Assembly: GCA_902776435.1 (NCBI GenBank)
Contig: CACYQB010000019.1
Location: forward strand, 1 to 54,543
DNA: 54,543 bases
Source of the DNA: an uncultured Bacteroidales bacterium
GTDB taxonomy: Bacteria; Bacteroidota; Bacteroidia; Bacteroidales; Muribaculaceae
Reading direction: 5' to 3'
Positions 51,862-54,543 of the stretch are shown here, in pieces (position 1 is the stretch's first letter; each line of letters begins with the position of its first letter). Both the position numbers and the translations under genes were made by a program. Under the pieces are notes generated by a model. The model saw nothing but the letters and a program-made list of their open reading frames with translations, was not told the origin of the DNA and did no database searches.

Positions 51862-52944
51862 TTACATGTATTTGGCCACAGCGGCTTTAAGTCTGCTGGC
51901 GTCTTCCACGCGTTCAACGATTTCTCCACCCTTGATGATAAACGTGGTGGGGATGCCGTTGACGTTATAGGCGCCGACGTTCTTTGAGTTGATGCTCATC
52001 GGGTCAAATACGGTAATCCACGGCAGGTTCTGTGCCGCTTGTCGCCATGCCACGTTGTCTTGGTCCAGGCTCACCTGATAGATGGCCAGTCCTCGGTTGT
52101 GGTAGCTCTGATAGATATCGTGAAGCAACTTGTTCAGTTGGGGCGAGATATCCGTCGTGTAGGCGGTGAAGTCTAACAGGACGACGCGGTTGTCGGCTGC
52201 CACTTTTGAGAGGCTGTATTCCTTGCCGTCATAATCCTGCAACTTGATGTCAATCAGTGATGTCACGTCGGCATATACCGTGTCGGTAGGCGCGGATTGG
52301 GCGCGGCGGCGACGCTGGCCGTCAAGTAGGAGGTTGACCAGATAGTCGGTGCGGGGATCGTCGGGACGGAACGAGTTGAAGGAGTTGGCAACGGCGCCGA
52401 TGATGCGCAGGTCGTTGTCATTCAGCGGGTCAAACAGGGGTTTTCCGTCGATATACTTGTTGATGGTATAATAGGCGACAATGCCGCTGGGGTCAGCGAC
52501 AATCTGCTTGGCCAGTTGGTCCTTCCAGGCTTGCATCTGGGCGGCAGTGCCCTTGTTGCCTGCAAACTGCATCGCCTCCTTGTCAATCTTCATCACCTGC
52601 TCGGCATGCTCACTGCCGCTGATGGTGTAATCGCTGGCAAAGTTGGGCAGCTTGGCGTTGATGGTCAGGTGGTCCAGACTGTCGATAGGGAAACAGATGG
52701 ATTGCCCTCCCAGACGCAGTTGGTAGATGTTCGGCACTTCGGGGGCAGGGGCGCTCACGCTGAACTTGCCGTTCTTGTCCACATCAATACTGTCGATAAT
52801 AAACCATTCGCCGTTGCTCGACTGCTCGAGCACGAGGGTCGTCGTGTCGGTGGCGCCTTCGATGGTGCCATCAACATGGAATTTGTTGCCGTCACATGCC
52901 GTCAGCATGGCAACGGCGATCAACATCAATATTATCTTCTTCAT
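51862..52944 (-). CDS. DUF4369/thioredoxin-fold lipoprotein lacking active-site cysteines
   Basis: The 360-residue envelope lipoprotein has a lipobox (MLIAVAMLTAC, Cys17). A beta-rich DUF4369 domain covers about residues 20-125, a helical linker follows, and a TlpA/AhpC-like thioredoxin fold covers about 220-355 (YSLSKVAADNRVVLLDFTAY; GIPTTFIIKGGEIV). Where the CxxC motif should be, the sequence reads LDFTAYTTDISPQLN, and no Cys remains after the lipidated one. It therefore cannot act as a disulfide reductase; a structural or binding role is inferred. The cis-Pro loop (GIPTTF) is kept. Confidence 0.85.
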   Translation of the reverse strand: MKKIILMLIAVAMLTACDGNKFHVDGTIEGATDTTTLVLEQSSNGEWFIIDSIDVDKNGKFSVSAPAPEVPNIYQLRLGGQSICFPIDSLDHLTINAKLPNFASDYTISGSEHAEQVMKIDKEAMQFAGNKGTAAQMQAWKDQLAKQIVADPSGIVAYYTINKYIDGKPLFDPLNDNDLRIIGAVANSFNSFRPDDPRTDYLVNLLLDGQRRRRAQSAPTDTVYADVTSLIDIKLQDYDGKEYSLSKVAADNRVVLLDFTAYTTDISPQLNKLLHDIYQSYHNRGLAIYQVSLDQDNVAWRQAAQNLPWITVFDPMSINSKNVGAYNVNGIPTTFIIKGGEIVERVEDASRLKAAVAKYM

Positions 52945-52977
52945 GTCTTTTTGAATTATTGGCTTGCTAAAAACGTG

Positions 52978-53009
52978 CGAAATTACATTTTTTTCGCCAT
53001 CCCGCCAAA
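52978..53009 (-). promoter_or_regulatory. Promoter of the DUF4369 lipoprotein gene
   Basis: On the minus strand TTTG (53006-53009), 20 bases, TAATTTCG (52978-52985; one mismatch to TAnnTTTG). The leader would be about 30 nt. Confidence 0.5.
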
Positions 53010-53155
53010 TCGCGGTGTAAAAAATGCCCTAAAACGATATCAGCCATTCTCCTTGCGTGGGTTTATAGTCACCACCGGATCGCTATTCCTTATACATTAT
53101 TATATAATAAAATAAAAAACAAGCCTGAAAGTCGGGCTGATGATGGTTTTTTCAT

Positions 53156-53163
53156 TACTTTTG
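53156..53163 (+). promoter_or_regulatory. Promoter -7 box of the DUF1460 gene
   Basis: TACTTTTG fits TAnnTTTG, 27 bases before the ATG. No clear -33 element. Confidence 0.5.
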
Positions 53164-53167
53164 TGAC

Positions 53168-53194
53168 ATGAATTTTAAAGCCGGATTGAAATGA
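53168..53194 (+). promoter_or_regulatory. Possible 8-residue upstream ORF overlapping the DUF1460 start
   Basis: ATG AAT TTT AAA GCC GGA TTG AAA TGA ends in the sequence ATGA, so its stop overlaps the DUF1460 ATG at 53191. It lies just after the predicted transcript start. It may be fortuitous. Confidence 0.25.
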
Positions 53195-54075
53195 AGAAAT
53201 CTTTATTGCTCTTTATCGTTTTGCTGATGGCTTGCGGCTCCAAGCAGACCACACAGCAGGTGGCCCAAGCTGCCACCACGACCCAGATGCGTTTCCATTG
53301 CGACAGCGACACGACAGTGATCAATGGATTGCTGGCCAAAGGTAATGAAAGCGGCATCGCCGATGCCAATGCGTTGATAGAGTTTTATGCACGCCAGTTG
53401 CTGGGCACCCCCTATGTCGCACACACTCTTGAAGCGGACGAGGAGGTACTTACCATCAACATCCATGAGCTGGATTGCCTCACCTTTATCGAATCTCTCT
53501 ATGCGTTGACCCGCGCCACGCTCAATCATCGTTACTCATGGCGGGACTATGCGGCCAATATCGAGAATGTCCGCTACCGTGGAGGCACGATGGGGGACTA
53601 CTCCAGCCGCATTCACTACATCAGCGAGTGGATTATCGACAACCATTTGCGAGGCAATCTGGTCGAAGTCACCCCGGATCTGCCTCATGCCGACTATATG
53701 GTCAAGAATATTGACTATATGTCGAAGAACCCGAGCCAGTACCGCCAGCTCAAGAACGACACCGCCATGGTGGAGAAGATCAGACGTCACGAGTTGCGCC
53801 AACACCGCTTCCCTTATCTCAAACGCTCCTGGCTTAACGACAAGGATGTGAAGGCGGCCTTGCGTTCGGGCGATTTTATCTCTTTGGTCACTAAGGCCGA
53901 CGGACTTGATGTTTCCCACAACGGCATTATCATTGTCGATGACAAGGGAGACCCCTATCTGTTGGATGCCTCGATGAGTGGTGGCAAGGTCATGCTTGAG
54001 TCCAAGCCATTGTTTAAGTTTTTGGAACGTTCCAAAAACAACATCGGTGTGCGCGTTTTCCGCATGATGCCATAA
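53191..54075 (+). CDS. DUF1460 (NlpC/P60-like amidase fold) lipoprotein
   Basis: The 294-residue exported protein has a lipobox (SLLLFIVLLMAC, Cys about 14). The DUF1460 domain has a candidate catalytic Cys in HELDCLTFIES and His in VSHNGIIIV, the Cys-His arrangement of papain-like NlpC/P60 folds. Other family segments are YRGGTMGDYSSRIHYISEWI and LLDASMSGGKVMLESKPLFK. Members with known structure act on cell-wall peptides or related amides, but the substrate is not established here. A clear terminator follows, and then the rRNA operon. Confidence 0.85.
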   Translation: MKKSLLLFIVLLMACGSKQTTQQVAQAATTTQMRFHCDSDTTVINGLLAKGNESGIADANALIEFYARQLLGTPYVAHTLEADEEVLTINIHELDCLTFIESLYALTRATLNHRYSWRDYAANIENVRYRGGTMGDYSSRIHYISEWIIDNHLRGNLVEVTPDLPHADYMVKNIDYMSKNPSQYRQLKNDTAMVEKIRRHELRQHRFPYLKRSWLNDKDVKAALRSGDFISLVTKADGLDVSHNGIIIVDDKGDPYLLDASMSGGKVMLESKPLFKFLERSKNNIGVRVFRMMP

Positions 54076-54124
54076 TTTTTGCAAGACCAGTCAACTTTTT
54101 TTCAAAAAAAATAAAATTTTTTTG

Positions 54125-54168
54125 TTCGATTCAATAGGTTGAAAATCAGCTTATTGAATCGAATTTTT
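54125..54168 (+). terminator. Terminator of the DUF1460 gene
   Basis: A perfect 12-bp stem TTCGATTCAATA/TATTGAATCGAA (54125-54136, 54152-54163) is followed by TTTTT. Confidence 0.85.
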
Positions 54169-54212
54169 AGAGACCTGTTAATAACTCTGATGTAAAAAAG
54201 TTGCCAAAAAAA

Positions 54213-54243
54213 TTTGTCAGTTTCAAAAATGGCAGTACCTTTG
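54213..54243 (+). promoter_or_regulatory. Promoter of the rRNA operon
   Basis: TTTG (54213-54216), exactly 19 bases, TACCTTTG (54236-54243): a complete Bacteroidota consensus. The ~240-base leader that follows contains AGCTCTTTGACATG (from about 54280), a form common in rRNA leaders. The open frames in it are not genes. Confidence 0.85.
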
Positions 54244-54489
54244 CACCGCTTTTCGCCACAAGGGTGGCGTCAAACGATAGCTCTTTGACATGTTTGCAGC
54301 AATGAGTAGTACAAGAGAACAAGGGACAATTCTATAGTTGTTCCCGTCGATTCCGAGTCATTTAAGACGATGTACAACAGGCAGTAAGATACGAGATTCA
54401 ACCTGAAAAGAGGCCAGGAACAGGAAACTGGAAATTCGGTCGGGTGTTGCGTTTTCATTATATTCTTGCAAAAGAAAAAACGAAATACA

Positions 54490-54543
54490 ACAACGAAGAG
54501 TTTGATCCTGGCTCAGGATGAACGCTAGCGACAGGCTTAACAC
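54490..54543 (+). rRNA. rrs: 16S ribosomal RNA, 5' end only
   Basis: The universal AGAGTTTGATCCTGGCTCAG begins at 54497. Aligned with E. coli numbering, position 1 falls near 54490. The following GATGAACGCTAGCGACAGGCTTAACAC has the Bacteroidales pattern, with GCGACAGG rather than the GCTACAGG I associate with Bacteroides/Prevotella. The gene runs off the window. Confidence 0.97.

Noticed and set aside
53121-53137. Small hairpin AGCCTGA/TCGGGCT followed on the minus strand by a T-run
   Set aside because: It has terminator form, but no minus-strand transcript would end there. The stem is short and contains a G-T pair.
54270-54543. Minus-strand open frames at the right edge
   Set aside because: They lie in the rRNA leader and the 16S 5' end.

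Overview
The window looks like chromosomal DNA of a Bacteroidales bacterium, most plausibly Muribaculaceae-like. Four signs support this. A 16S rRNA gene begins at the right edge with a Bacteroidales-type 5' end. About twenty genes are preceded by the Bacteroidota -7 box TAnnTTTG, often with TTTG or TTG about 19-20 bases upstream. Several protein families are typical of the phylum (S9B DPP-IV, BspA-type LRR proteins, DUF4369 lipoproteins, the bamD-rpoZ and parE-coaD-S41 gene orders). Secreted proteins carry paired dockerin-type EF-hand repeats. The family-level placement is an inference. No phage, insertion sequence, CRISPR array or plasmid gene was seen.

Layout. 1-6.5 kb: acyltransferase, asnS, a repeat-rich RluB-type pseudouridine synthase, tRNA-Val, mdh and recR. 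6.5-15.5 kb: a 44-residue basic ORF, miaA, a 24-copy heptanucleotide array, DPP-IV, bcp, bamD-rpoZ, an overlapping patatin-recX-comF cluster, pyrE and an SRPBCC protein. 15.6-23 kb: secreted and envelope genes, namely a GHL10 glycosidase with a C-terminal dockerin pair, a Na+/solute symporter, an unusual dockerin/vWA-like/FGE-like protein, PrsW and an inverted-repeat element. 23-27.9 kb: the overlapping parE-coaD-ctp operon and a small lipoprotein. 28-34.5 kb: a two-gene secreted operon (unknown protein plus giant subtilase), a HIT protein and greA. 34.7-42.3 kb: polysaccharide flippase plus FemAB/GNAT-like gene, a DAACS symporter, an orphan promoter with structured RNA, a dockerin-bearing LRR protein and HU. 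42.5-54.5 kb: two tandem rhomboids, an EEP phosphatase, an M3 peptidase, a Zn/Cd-type P-ATPase, two glycosyltransferases, a cysteine-free thioredoxin-fold lipoprotein, a DUF1460 amidase-like protein and the rRNA promoter and leader.

Most genes are housekeeping. The accessory flavour comes from secreted proteins. Three carry dockerin pairs although no cohesin gene is present here, and one carries a possible type IX secretion C-terminal domain instead. The observations most worth following are: an apparent in-frame loss of about 20 residues right after the catalytic loop of the RluB homologue; the dockerin/vWA/FGE architecture; the CTACTRA heptad array directly after the DPP-IV stop; an orphan promoter-hairpin-terminator unit at 38.5-38.7 kb; and a TTGCAA-N5-TTGCAC operator-like repeat over the P-type ATPase promoter. 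Protein identities come from recognising motifs by eye. No database search was run.
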